Counted from the first letter of the stretch, positions 1-6,993 are shown. The stretch is 6,993 nt of DNA from Bacteroidales bacterium (GCA_030626465.1 DAOUOU010000145.1:1-6993), one strand, 5' to 3'. The notes: a model not told the origin generated them from the letters alone. A program made the numbers and translations.

Positions 1-353
1 TGTTGACTGCAAACAAAACCCAGGCTCAGAAAGAAATATTTATTAAGCAGATTGAATTCAGGCTGAATGCTATCAGTGATATAGATTATGAGAATGAGTA
101 TTTTATAACATTAAAATTGAATAAAGGATCAAAGTATATTTTCAGAATAGCAAATCACATGGATGATTATGTTGGTGAAGCTGTTCTCGAACTTATGGAT
201 GCGGATATTTTGATTCTAACCAATCTCTATGAAAAAAAATATTATGAGAATACAAGTTTTGTTTGCAATAAAACAGGATTTTATGATTTGCTGATAAGAT
301 TTCGTGACAATGAATTAGGAAATTCTGTAATTGATATTCTGTTGGTTCAATGA
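1..353 (+). CDS. Hypothetical protein, C-terminal part of a beta-rich domain (5' end outside window)
   Basis: The frame is open from the left edge to a TGA at 351-353, giving 117 codons at most. A TTG at 3-5 could serve as a start, and bases 1-2 (TG) could be the end of a start codon, but no upstream sequence is visible, so the gene is best read as 5'-truncated. The visible protein opens with a polar, probably helical stretch and then alternates short hydrophobic strands: YFITLKL, KYIFRIA, AVLELMD, GFYDLLIRF and VIDILLV. A 'CNKTGFY' turn sits near the C-terminus. This pattern suggests a compact beta-sandwich. It reminds me of small exported Bacteroidota proteins with a pre-peptidase-C-terminal-like fold, but that is recalled similarity only and no function is assigned. 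The downstream neighbour is convergent, so the two are not co-transcribed. Confidence 0.7.
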   Translation, partial: LTANKTQAQKEIFIKQIEFRLNAISDIDYENEYFITLKLNKGSKYIFRIANHMDDYVGEAVLELMDADILILTNLYEKKYYENTSFVCNKTGFYDLLIRFRDNELGNSVIDILLVQ

Positions 354-365
354 TCTGATCCGAGT

Positions 366-788
366 CTAATATTTCAATTCCAGGTAAAGATTTTCCTGTG
401 TAACAACCCAACATGGCTCATCACAATAATCTGATACACGTTTAAGTTTTTGATTCGTACCATCCACAACCATAACTGTTCTGTCATCAGAAGCATAGAT
501 AGCTCTTACAGAATATTCCTCATTCGCTTTTACCCAAATGTAAGCCGGTACACCAAAACAAAAAAAGGTATCGATAAATTCACCGACATCAACTTTCCCT
601 TTGTATAACAGCACAGGAATTTCAGGGTATTCATTATTTTTTGTCCAGTTTATGACCAGGTCAACAGAGTCGGGTTTGATAGTATAGCATTCATCGCAAT
701 CAACATCCCATGGAAAAATTTTTTCGCTGCAAACGGGAAAAAGAATCAGTGGGATAATAAGTATTGTATATACCATTATTCTTCTCAT
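366..788 (-). CDS. Small cysteine-containing exported protein, possible lipoprotein
   Basis: This is a 140-residue protein with a basic N-terminus (MRR), a hydrophobic segment at residues 5-19 and a cysteine at 20, so it is very likely exported. The context before Cys20 (L-F-P-V) is a poor lipobox, so lipid anchoring is possible but not secure. The mature part has paired cysteines, C31-x2-C34 and C122-x3-C126, plus C77. The pairs could form disulfides or bind a metal. The rest alternates beta-strand-like stretches (VDLVINW, IPVLLYKG, YSVRAIYA, RTVMVVDG). I recall similar small Bacteroidota proteins with a 'DCxECY' motif after the signal and 'DxCDEPCxV' near the end, none with a known function. 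The start ATG (786-788) overlaps the TGA of the ankyrin gene as ATGA. An alternative Met at residue 5 would shorten the signal only slightly. It is probably co-translated with the ankyrin protein and acts in the same compartment. Confidence 0.75.
   Translation of the reverse strand: MRRIMVYTILIIPLILFPVCSEKIFPWDVDCDECYTIKPDSVDLVINWTKNNEYPEIPVLLYKGKVDVGEFIDTFFCFGVPAYIWVKANEEYSVRAIYASDDRTVMVVDGTNQKLKRVSDYCDEPCWVVTQENLYLELKY
785..788 (-). other. ATGA stop/start overlap
   Basis: On the minus strand, the TGA of the ankyrin gene (787-785) and the ATG of the small cysteine protein (788-786) share ATGA. No clear Shine-Dalgarno sequence precedes the downstream start. Termination-reinitiation coupling is therefore the likely way the second gene is translated. 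Confidence 0.75.
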
Positions 789-2251
789 CTAAACAATATT
801 TCTTTATGTGTGGTTGCTTTGGTTTTTTTGCCCGGTATTAAAAAATGAATCCCAATAATAAATCTGTGTGGTGACACTCCCTCAATTTTAAAGTTCACGT
901 ATTCGTATTTGAATGACATGGCAAAATGTTTCAGCCGCAAATATGCCAGTGCCTGGGGTGAAAAAAGGAAACGATTATCAGGTTTTTCATCAGTACCGCG
1001 ATAACTGCCATATGTGTAAAGCAACTGACCACCTGCTCCAAAACCAAACCAGTGATCTTTTTTCCATGAGTAGACCGGAATACGTTCTGTAAGACTAAGA
1101 TAGAAGTACGATCTTCGTTCCCAGTATTGATAATACAAACTTTCATCAACAGTTTTCAGTACCTCTGTGGCAAATAATCTGGTAACATATCCTACATTCA
1201 TACTCATACCGTATCTCGTATCATGAAAACCTATGCCTCCTCCCATAAGAAAATCCTGAGCACTTGCACTAAAATCAAAATTTATTGATGCATATCCTAT
1301 TGAAGGGTAATAGGCCAACCTGGCATTATTTTCTTCAAGAACCTGATATATGGTGTCATTCTTATTTTTCTTAGCCAGATTCAAAGGTAAATATGCAACG
1401 GATATTTTCGAATTAACGTCGGCTCCATTTTCAATATAATAATCGGTTATTACTTTATTATTTGTCAGAACCGCGATTGATAAGGATGAATAGCCGGCAT
1501 TATTCTTCTTTTCTATATCTACTCCTTGTGAGACAAGTAATTCAATAATTTCCTCATTGTTGTTTTGGGTGGCAATATGAAGAGATGTAAACCCATTGTG
1601 ATCTGTTTTTTCAAGAGTGGCCCCATTTTCAATCAGTAGATTCGCAATGTCTTTAAAACCAAAATATGATGCTATCATAAGTGCAGTGGTTCCTTTATCG
1701 TCTGTCATATTCACCTGCGCATCATAATAGATAAGCATATCAACAATCTGTAAATAACCTGATGCTACAGCATACATTAAAGGAGTCATACCTTCTTCAT
1801 CCTTTATATCAACATCGGCATCATACCTGATAAGCATTTCCGATATATTCAGATCATTGTTCCTTATGGCTGCAATTAGTGAAGGTGTTCCATTGTAGTC
1901 ATAGAGGTTCGGATTGGCACCATTAAGCAGGAGGATCTTAACTACCTGTTCGTGTTTGTTCTGAACAGCATACATTAAGGGTGTAACGCCTTCTGATGTT
2001 CGAATATCAATGTAGGCACCTTTATTGAGCAATCGCAATACTTCTTTGTCATCACCCCTGTCTGCCGCTATAATCAAATTAAAATCAATATCTCCGGTAA
2101 TATAGTCTGAAGTGTCGATAGGAGTAACAAGTGTATCAGAAAGATTATTCAGAGTATCAATAGATTGCGTGTACACACATTCCACAATGAAAACACAAAA
2201 ACAAGAACAAACAAGAGCTATTTTTTTGAAAGGCAGAAAATGTGATTTCAT
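785..2251 (-). CDS. Exported ankyrin-repeat protein with C-terminal beta-barrel-like domain
   Basis: This protein has 488 residues. Residues 1-29 form a signal peptide: basic start, hydrophobic core at about 11-27 with cysteines at 15, 17, 19 and 25, and likely cleavage near 'YTQ'. A short Thr/Asp-rich linker follows. About eight ankyrin repeats of 33 residues span roughly 57-313, with hallmarks such as TPLMYA (90-95 and 156-161), LLLNGANPN, LLIENGA and TSLHIA. The last repeat (about 285-313) is degenerate. Residues 315-472 change to amphipathic beta strands rich in Gly, Tyr and Phe. I count about eight, ending in HRFIIGIHFLI, which fits a small outer-membrane barrel. A basic 16-residue tail follows the last strand. 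The inferred arrangement is a barrel anchor with the ankyrin stack in the periplasm or outside the cell. Ankyrin repeats bind proteins, but no partner is evident except the coupled downstream gene. The ankyrin and signal-peptide calls are secure; the barrel is inferred from strand pattern alone. Confidence 0.88.
   Translation of the reverse strand: MKSHFLPFKKIALVCSCFCVFIVECVYTQSIDTLNNLSDTLVTPIDTSDYITGDIDFNLIIAADRGDDKEVLRLLNKGAYIDIRTSEGVTPLMYAVQNKHEQVVKILLLNGANPNLYDYNGTPSLIAAIRNNDLNISEMLIRYDADVDIKDEEGMTPLMYAVASGYLQIVDMLIYYDAQVNMTDDKGTTALMIASYFGFKDIANLLIENGATLEKTDHNGFTSLHIATQNNNEEIIELLVSQGVDIEKKNNAGYSSLSIAVLTNNKVITDYYIENGADVNSKISVAYLPLNLAKKNKNDTIYQVLEENNARLAYYPSIGYASINFDFSASAQDFLMGGGIGFHDTRYGMSMNVGYVTRLFATEVLKTVDESLYYQYWERRSYFYLSLTERIPVYSWKKDHWFGFGAGGQLLYTYGSYRGTDEKPDNRFLFSPQALAYLRLKHFAMSFKYEYVNFKIEGVSPHRFIIGIHFLIPGKKTKATTHKEILFR
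1313..2083 (-). repeat. Ankyrin-repeat coding array (about eight 33-codon units)
   Basis: Eight 99-bp coding units can be phased by their protein consensus (G-x-T-P-L-x-x-A ... LL-x-x-G-A-x-x-N). At the DNA level the units are strongly diverged. The longest identity I noticed is a 14-mer, acagcatacattaa, at 1767-1780 and 1965-1978. The copies are exactly 198 bp apart, which is two repeat units. This fits an old array diversified by point change rather than a recent expansion. Confidence 0.8.
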
Positions 2252-2382
2252 CAGGCTTGGAATTATACTATAAATATAGATTAAATGATGTTTTTTTAAT
2301 AATATAATTTAACCAATCCATTAAAATGTTTTTTGATGAAGGCTGATTTAATAAATTAGCAAGGGAAAAAGGCAAACTTATT
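2252..2382. promoter_or_regulatory. Divergent AT-rich intergenic region
   Basis: These 131 bp separate the starts of the ankyrin gene (minus) and the transporter gene (plus), so they should carry the promoters of both units. The region is very AT-rich, with a run of seven T at 2291-2297 and a TATAAT at 2303-2308 that lacks a matching upstream box. On the minus strand TATATTTA (2278-2271) resembles the Bacteroidota -7 element TAnnTTTG but lacks the final G and a TTTG about 20 bp upstream. A purine-rich stretch at 2361-2372 (aagggaaaaagg) precedes the transporter ATG by 10 bp and may act as its ribosome binding site. The regulatory role is inferred from position, not from a recognised motif. 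Confidence 0.4.
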
Positions 2383-4599
2383 ATGGCAATCTCTAATACA
2401 TCAAAAAGTTTCGGTACTGCTCCCGTATTTTTTACTGCAATTTCAACAATTCTTGGAGCAATACTCTTCCTTCGATTCGGTTTTTCGGTTGGAATGCTGG
2501 GATTTATCGGAACTCTTGGAATCATTCTGCTTGGACATCTTGTTACTATTCCAACAGCACTGGCCATATCTGAGCTTGCCACTAATCAACGGGTGGAGGG
2601 AGGAGGTGAATATTTTATTATCAGCCGATCATTCGGATTAAATATCGGAGCCACAATAGGGATTGCTCTTTATTTATCACAGGCGATAAGTGTTGCATTC
2701 TATGTTATTGCCTTTACTGAGGCCTTTTCACCTTTATTGAATAAACTTGATATGGACGAGGCTTGGGCAAGAAGGATTGTAAGTGTGACAAGTATGCTCT
2801 TTCTTGCCTATATCATGCTGAAACGCGGCGCAAATATTGGAGTTAAGACGCTCTATATTGTTGTTGCTATACTTGCACTTAGCTTAATACTTTTTTTTCT
2901 CGGAAAAACAAATTATAGCGATGTATACCCGTCAAACCTTTTTTCCTTTCGAATGGGTGACATACAAACCTCTTTTTTTGTGGTATTTGCACTAATATTT
3001 CCTGCTTTTACGGGTATGACAGCGGGTGTGGGCCTCTCCGGTGATCTTAAAAATCCTAGCAAATCCATACCTCTGGGAACGACCCTGGCAACCGTATTAG
3101 GAATGATTATTTATGGTTTTATTGCGTACAAGCTGACCGTTTCAGCTTCGCCTGATGATCTGGTGAATGATCAGTTGATCATGAGCAGAATAGCCTTGTT
3201 TGGTCCCATCGTAATTCCTTTAGGCCTTGTGGCTTCAACCATTTCTTCCGCAATAGGGTCTATAATGGTAGCCCCTCGTACCCTGCAGGCTCTTGCCAGT
3301 GATCACTCCTTGCCTGTTAAAGGATTGAACAAGTTGATGGCAAGAGGAAGAGGAAAGACCAACGAACCGTTTAATGCCACCTTCCTTACCAGCCTTATTG
3401 CTTTTGTTTTTGTTTTTATTGGGGGTGTAAACTTTGTAGCACAGATCATATCGATGTTTTTTATGGTCACTTACGGCTCAATATGTCTTATCTCTTTTCT
3501 CTACCATTTTGGAGCTGACCCCTCATACCGTCCTGTTTTCAGATCAAGATGGTATTTTTCACTGATTGGTTTTCTCTTCTGCACCTGGTTAATGTTCAAG
3601 ATGCAACCTTATTATGCTATGCTGGCATTTATTGTTATGACACTCTTGTATCTGATTGTAAGTTTCCTTCATAAAGACAGGGGAGGAATGGCTTCCATAT
3701 TCCAGGGAGCAATATTTCAACTTAGCCGTAATATACAGGTATACATGCAAAAAAAGAAAAAGGACCGGAGCGTGGAACGGTGGCGTCCTTCAGTGGTTTG
3801 TGTCTCAAAAAGAACATTTGATAACGATAAGGCCTTACAATTGCTCGGATGGATATCTGATAAATATGGATTTGGCACTTACATTCATTTAATCGAAGAC
3901 TACTTTTCAACTGCGGCAAACCAACAATCAATAAAAATACTTGAAAGTTTAATTGAGCTATCAGGCGAAGACAACAACGCATACATGGATACTTTGATTT
4001 CTCCCTCCTATACTTCTGCTATTGCGCAAACAGTGCAGTTACCAGGCATTTCAGGTATGGCAAACAACATGATTCTTTTTGAATTTGATAAGAAGAAATA
4101 CGAAGATGTTCAACAAATTATTGAAAATATAGCTTTGGCCAAGGCCGCTATGTTGGATGTTTGCATTTTGGCTTCCACGCACCATAAGATCATTTTCAAA
4201 CGTGGAATTCATGTCTGGATCCGCAGTATTGATTACGAGAATTCTAATTTGATGATACTGCTGAGTTACATTATTTTAGGTCATCCCGACTGGAGAAAGG
4301 GAAAAATAAAGATCTTTGAAATTACCCATGGTGAACAGGTAGAAGAGATAAGAGAGAAACTTACGGGTATTATACAGAGCGGACGTCTTCCAATTTCGCC
4401 AAAAAATATAGAGATAATAAAGATGGAGGAAAACGAAAACCATAAGAAGATAATATGTGAACGTTCGAAAGAAGCAGGACTTACAGTAATAGGTTTCAGA
4501 GAAGAAGTTTTAAAACACGACAAAAATGTATTTTGCGGCTATGATGAACTGGGAGATATCTTATTTGTTAATGCATCACAACTACGTGAAATAAGTTAA
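2383..4599 (+). CDS. Cation-chloride cotransporter-like (SLC12-type) APC superfamily transporter
   Basis: This 738-residue inner-membrane protein has about twelve membrane segments between residues 13 and 430 and a cytosolic domain at 431-738. The core carries SLC12-type signatures: STILGAILFLRFG in TM1 (21-33), GGGEYFIISRSFG (73-85) before TM3, AFYVIAFTE in TM3 (105-113), FPAFTGMTAG then SGDLKNPSKSIP around TM6 (206-230), and SSAIGS with APRTLQALASD in TM8 (288-307). The C-terminal half has RWRPSVV at about 466-472 and GYDELGDILFVN (719-730). Both resemble the C-terminal domain of eukaryotic NKCC/KCC proteins. The N-terminus is only about 12 residues, so the regulatory extension of animal members is absent. 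The ATG at 2383 is the first start after an in-frame TGA at 2344. Electroneutral ion cotransport is the best prediction. Amino-acid transport cannot be excluded, because bacterial APC proteins are often mis-assigned between the two. It is followed 26 bp later by zwf, so they are probably one operon. Confidence 0.85.
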   Translation: MAISNTSKSFGTAPVFFTAISTILGAILFLRFGFSVGMLGFIGTLGIILLGHLVTIPTALAISELATNQRVEGGGEYFIISRSFGLNIGATIGIALYLSQAISVAFYVIAFTEAFSPLLNKLDMDEAWARRIVSVTSMLFLAYIMLKRGANIGVKTLYIVVAILALSLILFFLGKTNYSDVYPSNLFSFRMGDIQTSFFVVFALIFPAFTGMTAGVGLSGDLKNPSKSIPLGTTLATVLGMIIYGFIAYKLTVSASPDDLVNDQLIMSRIALFGPIVIPLGLVASTISSAIGSIMVAPRTLQALASDHSLPVKGLNKLMARGRGKTNEPFNATFLTSLIAFVFVFIGGVNFVAQIISMFFMVTYGSICLISFLYHFGADPSYRPVFRSRWYFSLIGFLFCTWLMFKMQPYYAMLAFIVMTLLYLIVSFLHKDRGGMASIFQGAIFQLSRNIQVYMQKKKKDRSVERWRPSVVCVSKRTFDNDKALQLLGWISDKYGFGTYIHLIEDYFSTAANQQSIKILESLIELSGEDNNAYMDTLISPSYTSAIAQTVQLPGISGMANNMILFEFDKKKYEDVQQIIENIALAKAAMLDVCILASTHHKIIFKRGIHVWIRSIDYENSNLMILLSYIILGHPDWRKGKIKIFEITHGEQVEEIREKLTGIIQSGRLPISPKNIEIIKMEENENHKKIICERSKEAGLTVIGFREEVLKHDKNVFCGYDELGDILFVNASQLREIS

Positions 4600-4625
4600 G
4601 CACATACTATATAAATGATTTTTGA

Positions 4626-6158
4626 ATGGAGATACCCTTTGATCACGTTTTAATAATTTTTGGAGCATCCGGAGATTTAACGAAAAGAAAATTATTACCG
4701 GCATTGTTTGCACTCAATTATCAAAAACTATTGCCTGAGAATTATGCAATACTTGGTGTTGGGAGAACATCGCTCAATGACGAGCTCTTTCGAAAGAAAA
4801 TGTTCGACGAATTACCACAATATCTTGCAGATGATCATCAGGATAAAAAATTACTGGATAGCTTCGTAAGGAAGTTATTTTATATTTCCTTCGACACAAT
4901 GAATATTGGGGAATATTCAAAATTGAAATTGAAACTGGATGAAGTTGCGGAAAGTAATAACATAACAGGAAACTATATTTTTTACCTGGCGACTCCTCCT
5001 TCTCTGTACGAAATTATTTCCGAAGCTCTCGCAAAGCATAATTTGAATAGTAAGGGTAACAGAAACTGGAGCAGAATTATTATTGAAAAGCCTTTTGGTT
5101 ATGATCTGCAGTCAGCAAAGCAGCTAAATACTAAGCTTTTGTCCTTTTTTGAAGAGGATCAAATATTCCGTATCGATCATTATCTTGGTAAAGAAACTGT
5201 TCAAAACGTGATGGTTACTCGTTTTTCTAATGGAATATTCGAACCACTGTGGAACAGAAATTACATTCATCATGTGGAGATAACATCGGCTGAAAGTATT
5301 GGTGTGGAAAACAGAGGTGGCTATTATGAAAACTCTGGTGCTTTAAGAGACATGGTACAGAATCATTTGTTGCAGGTTGCTGCTCTTATTGCAATGGAGC
5401 CCCCATCGGTGAATAATCCAACAGCTATCCGCAACGAAACGCTGAAGGTTTTTCAGGCTTTAAAACCTTTGAATGCAAAAGATATTGAAGCACAGGTAAT
5501 TCGTGGTCAATACACAGGCTCTACTTTGAATGGCGAAGAGTTGAAGGGATACAGGGATGAGAAAGGAGTTGATACGGTCTCACGAACCGAAACCTTCGTA
5601 GCGCTTAAACTATTTATAGAGAACTGGCGGTGGGGAGGTGTGCCTTTTTATATTCGTACCGGCAAGAGATTACCTACGAGGGTTACAGAAGCAGTCATAC
5701 ATTTTAAGCCAACACCACACCGATTGTTCTGCTTTGATGAATTGCTGATGAATCATGATAATCAACTGGTGATGCGTATTCAGCCGGATGAAGGAATTTT
5801 ACTTAAGTTTGACATGAAAGTTCCCGGTACCGGTTTCCTGGTGCAGGAAGTAAATATGGATTTTCATTATTCCGATCTGGGCGATATGAAAGTTCCTGAA
5901 GCTTACCAGCGACTTTTACTGGATTGTATGAATGGCGACGCAACACTGTTTACAAGAGGTGATGCGGTTGAAGAAGCATGGAGGTTCATTGATCCCATAC
6001 TCGATCACTGGGCAAATAACAGAAGTAATATGCTTCACGGATACCCATCTGGTACATGGGGTCCTAAAGTAGCTGATGAACTTATGGAAGGGAAAAATTT
6101 AACATGGAGATATCCTTGTAAAAATTTAACAAATGATGGAATTTTCTGCGAACTTTAA
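4626..6158 (+). CDS. zwf: Glucose-6-phosphate 1-dehydrogenase
   Basis: This enzyme oxidises glucose 6-phosphate to 6-phosphoglucono-1,5-lactone with reduction of NAD(P)+, the first step of the oxidative pentose phosphate pathway, in the cytosol. The 510 residues match the usual family length. The N-terminal Rossmann motif GASGDLTKRK lies at 13-22, EKPFG at 154-158, and the active-site signature RIDHYLGKE at 182-190. H185 and H247 (in QNHLLQ) fit the catalytic His pair known from the Leuconostoc enzyme; K189 and K347 (in RTGKRL) fit its substrate-binding lysines. R47 in GVGRTSL sits where the Leuconostoc arginine contacts the NADP 2'-phosphate, so NADP+ use is likely. The ATG at 4626 directly follows an in-frame TGA (4623-4625), which rules out a longer protein. 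The gene lies 26 bp after the transporter and 14 bp before pgl. No separate promoter was seen. Confidence 0.97.
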   Translation: MEIPFDHVLIIFGASGDLTKRKLLPALFALNYQKLLPENYAILGVGRTSLNDELFRKKMFDELPQYLADDHQDKKLLDSFVRKLFYISFDTMNIGEYSKLKLKLDEVAESNNITGNYIFYLATPPSLYEIISEALAKHNLNSKGNRNWSRIIIEKPFGYDLQSAKQLNTKLLSFFEEDQIFRIDHYLGKETVQNVMVTRFSNGIFEPLWNRNYIHHVEITSAESIGVENRGGYYENSGALRDMVQNHLLQVAALIAMEPPSVNNPTAIRNETLKVFQALKPLNAKDIEAQVIRGQYTGSTLNGEELKGYRDEKGVDTVSRTETFVALKLFIENWRWGGVPFYIRTGKRLPTRVTEAVIHFKPTPHRLFCFDELLMNHDNQLVMRIQPDEGILLKFDMKVPGTGFLVQEVNMDFHYSDLGDMKVPEAYQRLLLDCMNGDATLFTRGDAVEEAWRFIDPILDHWANNRSNMLHGYPSGTWGPKVADELMEGKNLTWRYPCKNLTNDGIFCEL

Positions 6159-6172
6159 TAACTTGCTGTATT

Positions 6173-6910
6173 ATGAAACCTGAAGTTAAGATATTTACAA
6201 AGCCGGAAATTATGGCTGATTCACTCGCAGAGGAGTTTTATCGTTATGTAAATGATCGGCTGTTAACAAAAAATAAGCTAAACATTGCGCTCTCAGGAGG
6301 AAATACCCCCTTGTTATTTTTCAAGATACTAAGCGAATTCGATCAGCAGAAAGTGAATAAAATAGAGTGGAGAAAAATCCATTTTTTTTGGGGCGATGAA
6401 CGTTGTGTGCCAAAAGATGATAAAGAAAGCAATTTTGGTGCTGCATACAACGTGTTGCTCAGTAAGATAAATATCCCTGAAGCCAATATACATCCTATTG
6501 AAGGGGAAAATAATCCCGAAGAAGAAATCGAGAGATATTCACAACTTCTGCAAAAATACGTCGACGTAAAAGGCGGCATTCCTATTTTTGACTGGATATT
6601 TCTTGGTATAGGTGAAGATGGCCATACGGCATCAATTTTCCCTGATCAGATGAATCTGATAAGCTCTGAGAAACTTTGTAAACTTGCCATACATCCGGAA
6701 TCGGGACAAAAAAGAATAACTCTCACAGGAACGGTTTTGAATATGGCAAAACGGATTACTTTCATTGTTGCCGGTGCAAACAAGCAGGAAGTAGTTAAAA
6801 GCACACTCAACCAAGAAAAGCATTCCCGAAAGTATCCGGCAGCAAAAATCCAACCACGCAATGGAATAATAGATTGGTATCTGGATGCATCCGCTGCAGA
6901 GCAGATTTGA
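6173..6910 (+). CDS. pgl: 6-phosphogluconolactonase (DevB/SOL type)
   Basis: This enzyme hydrolyses 6-phosphoglucono-1,5-lactone, the product of the preceding gene, to 6-phosphogluconate. At 245 residues it has normal length for the DevB/SOL type; the unrelated beta-propeller YbhE type is much longer. Motifs in order are ALSGGNTP (39-46, phosphate-binding loop), WGDERCVP (73-80), SNFG (86-89), GIGEDGHTASIFP (145-157, with the probable catalytic H151) and PAAKIQP (222-228). The start ATG lies 14 bp after the zwf stop and no strong Shine-Dalgarno is visible, so expression is expected to depend on the upstream operon. The gene looks intact. No rho-independent terminator was recognised after the TGA at 6908-6910. 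Confidence 0.95.
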   Translation: MKPEVKIFTKPEIMADSLAEEFYRYVNDRLLTKNKLNIALSGGNTPLLFFKILSEFDQQKVNKIEWRKIHFFWGDERCVPKDDKESNFGAAYNVLLSKINIPEANIHPIEGENNPEEEIERYSQLLQKYVDVKGGIPIFDWIFLGIGEDGHTASIFPDQMNLISSEKLCKLAIHPESGQKRITLTGTVLNMAKRITFIVAGANKQEVVKSTLNQEKHSRKYPAAKIQPRNGIIDWYLDASAAEQI

Positions 6911-6993
6911 AAACCATCATTCAATCACCAGCCGAGCGTAGTGAGTTCACCAAGGACAAATCATAAAAGATATGAGACTCTATAAATCCCAAA
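6911..6993. other. Non-coding right edge, no supported gene
   Basis: These 83 bp follow pgl. They hold a GC-richer phrase, gccgagcgtagtgag (6929-6943), flanked by two TCACC copies, in otherwise AT-rich sequence. There is no clear hairpin followed by a T-run. An ATG at 6972 opens a frame (MRLYKSQ) that runs off the edge. It could be the start of the next gene, but seven codons cannot support a call. Confidence 0.4.

Noticed and set aside
344..361. Possible hairpin (GGTTCA / TGATCC, 6-nt loop) between the convergent genes, as a bidirectional terminator.
   Set aside because: The stem is six pairs with a mismatch and there is no T-run on either side, so it is too weak to call.
193..414. A 73-codon minus-strand frame across the convergent gene ends.
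   Set aside because: It overlaps two better-supported genes in other frames and shows no family features.
1313..2083. Considered whether the periodic repeats could be a CRISPR array or DNA-level tandem repeat.
   Set aside because: The periodicity is at the protein level (33-residue ankyrin units). DNA copies are diverged and the frame is open throughout.
2303..2308. TATAAT hexamer as a sigma-70-like -10 box for the transporter operon.
   Set aside because: No TTGACA-like box lies about 17 bp upstream, such hexamers are expected by chance in AT-rich DNA, and Bacteroidota promoters use a different consensus.
2268..2582. A 104-codon minus-strand frame overlapping the start of the transporter gene.
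   Set aside because: It is mostly antisense to the transporter's conserved TM1-TM2 region, has no recognisable domain, and its composition follows from the opposite strand.
6646..6924. A 92-codon minus-strand frame antisense to the end of pgl.
   Set aside because: It is antisense to conserved pgl motifs and has no domain or start-site support.
6972..6993. ATG-initiated frame (MRLYKSQ) running off the right edge.
   Set aside because: Only seven codons are visible and the upstream signal is weak, so it is noted only as a possible start of the next gene.

Overview
The window looks like a chromosomal segment of a low-GC member of the Bacteroidota, probably near the Bacteroidales. This is inferred from the style of the exported proteins, the AT-rich spacers and the weak ribosome binding sites; no rRNA or other marker gene is present to fix the taxon. 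No tRNA, CRISPR array, insertion sequence or prophage gene was seen.

Left part (1-2251): a 5'-truncated reading frame on the plus strand ends at 353. It encodes a beta-rich domain of unknown function. It converges, with a 12-bp gap, on a two-gene minus-strand unit. The first gene of that unit (785-2251) encodes an exported protein with about eight ankyrin repeats followed by what reads as an eight-stranded outer-membrane beta-barrel. The second gene (366-788) overlaps it by ATGA and encodes a small cysteine-containing exported protein or lipoprotein. The pair is probably translationally coupled and acts at the cell envelope.

Centre (2252-2382): a 131-bp very AT-rich divergent spacer that should hold the start signals of both transcription units. 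No convincing promoter box was recognised in it.

Right part (2383-6910): three plus-strand genes with 26- and 14-bp gaps form a likely operon. They are a cation-chloride-cotransporter-like (SLC12-type, APC superfamily) membrane transporter, glucose-6-phosphate dehydrogenase (zwf) and 6-phosphogluconolactonase (pgl). The last two are the first two steps of the oxidative pentose phosphate pathway and yield NADPH and 6-phosphogluconate. The third-step gene, gnd, is not in the window, and the position upstream of zwf is taken by the transporter. The last 83 bp hold no supported gene.

I see no clearly new multi-gene system. The points most worth a second look are the ankyrin/beta-barrel protein with its coupled small partner, and the bacterial cotransporter with predicted Na+ and K+ site residues in an operon with zwf-pgl.
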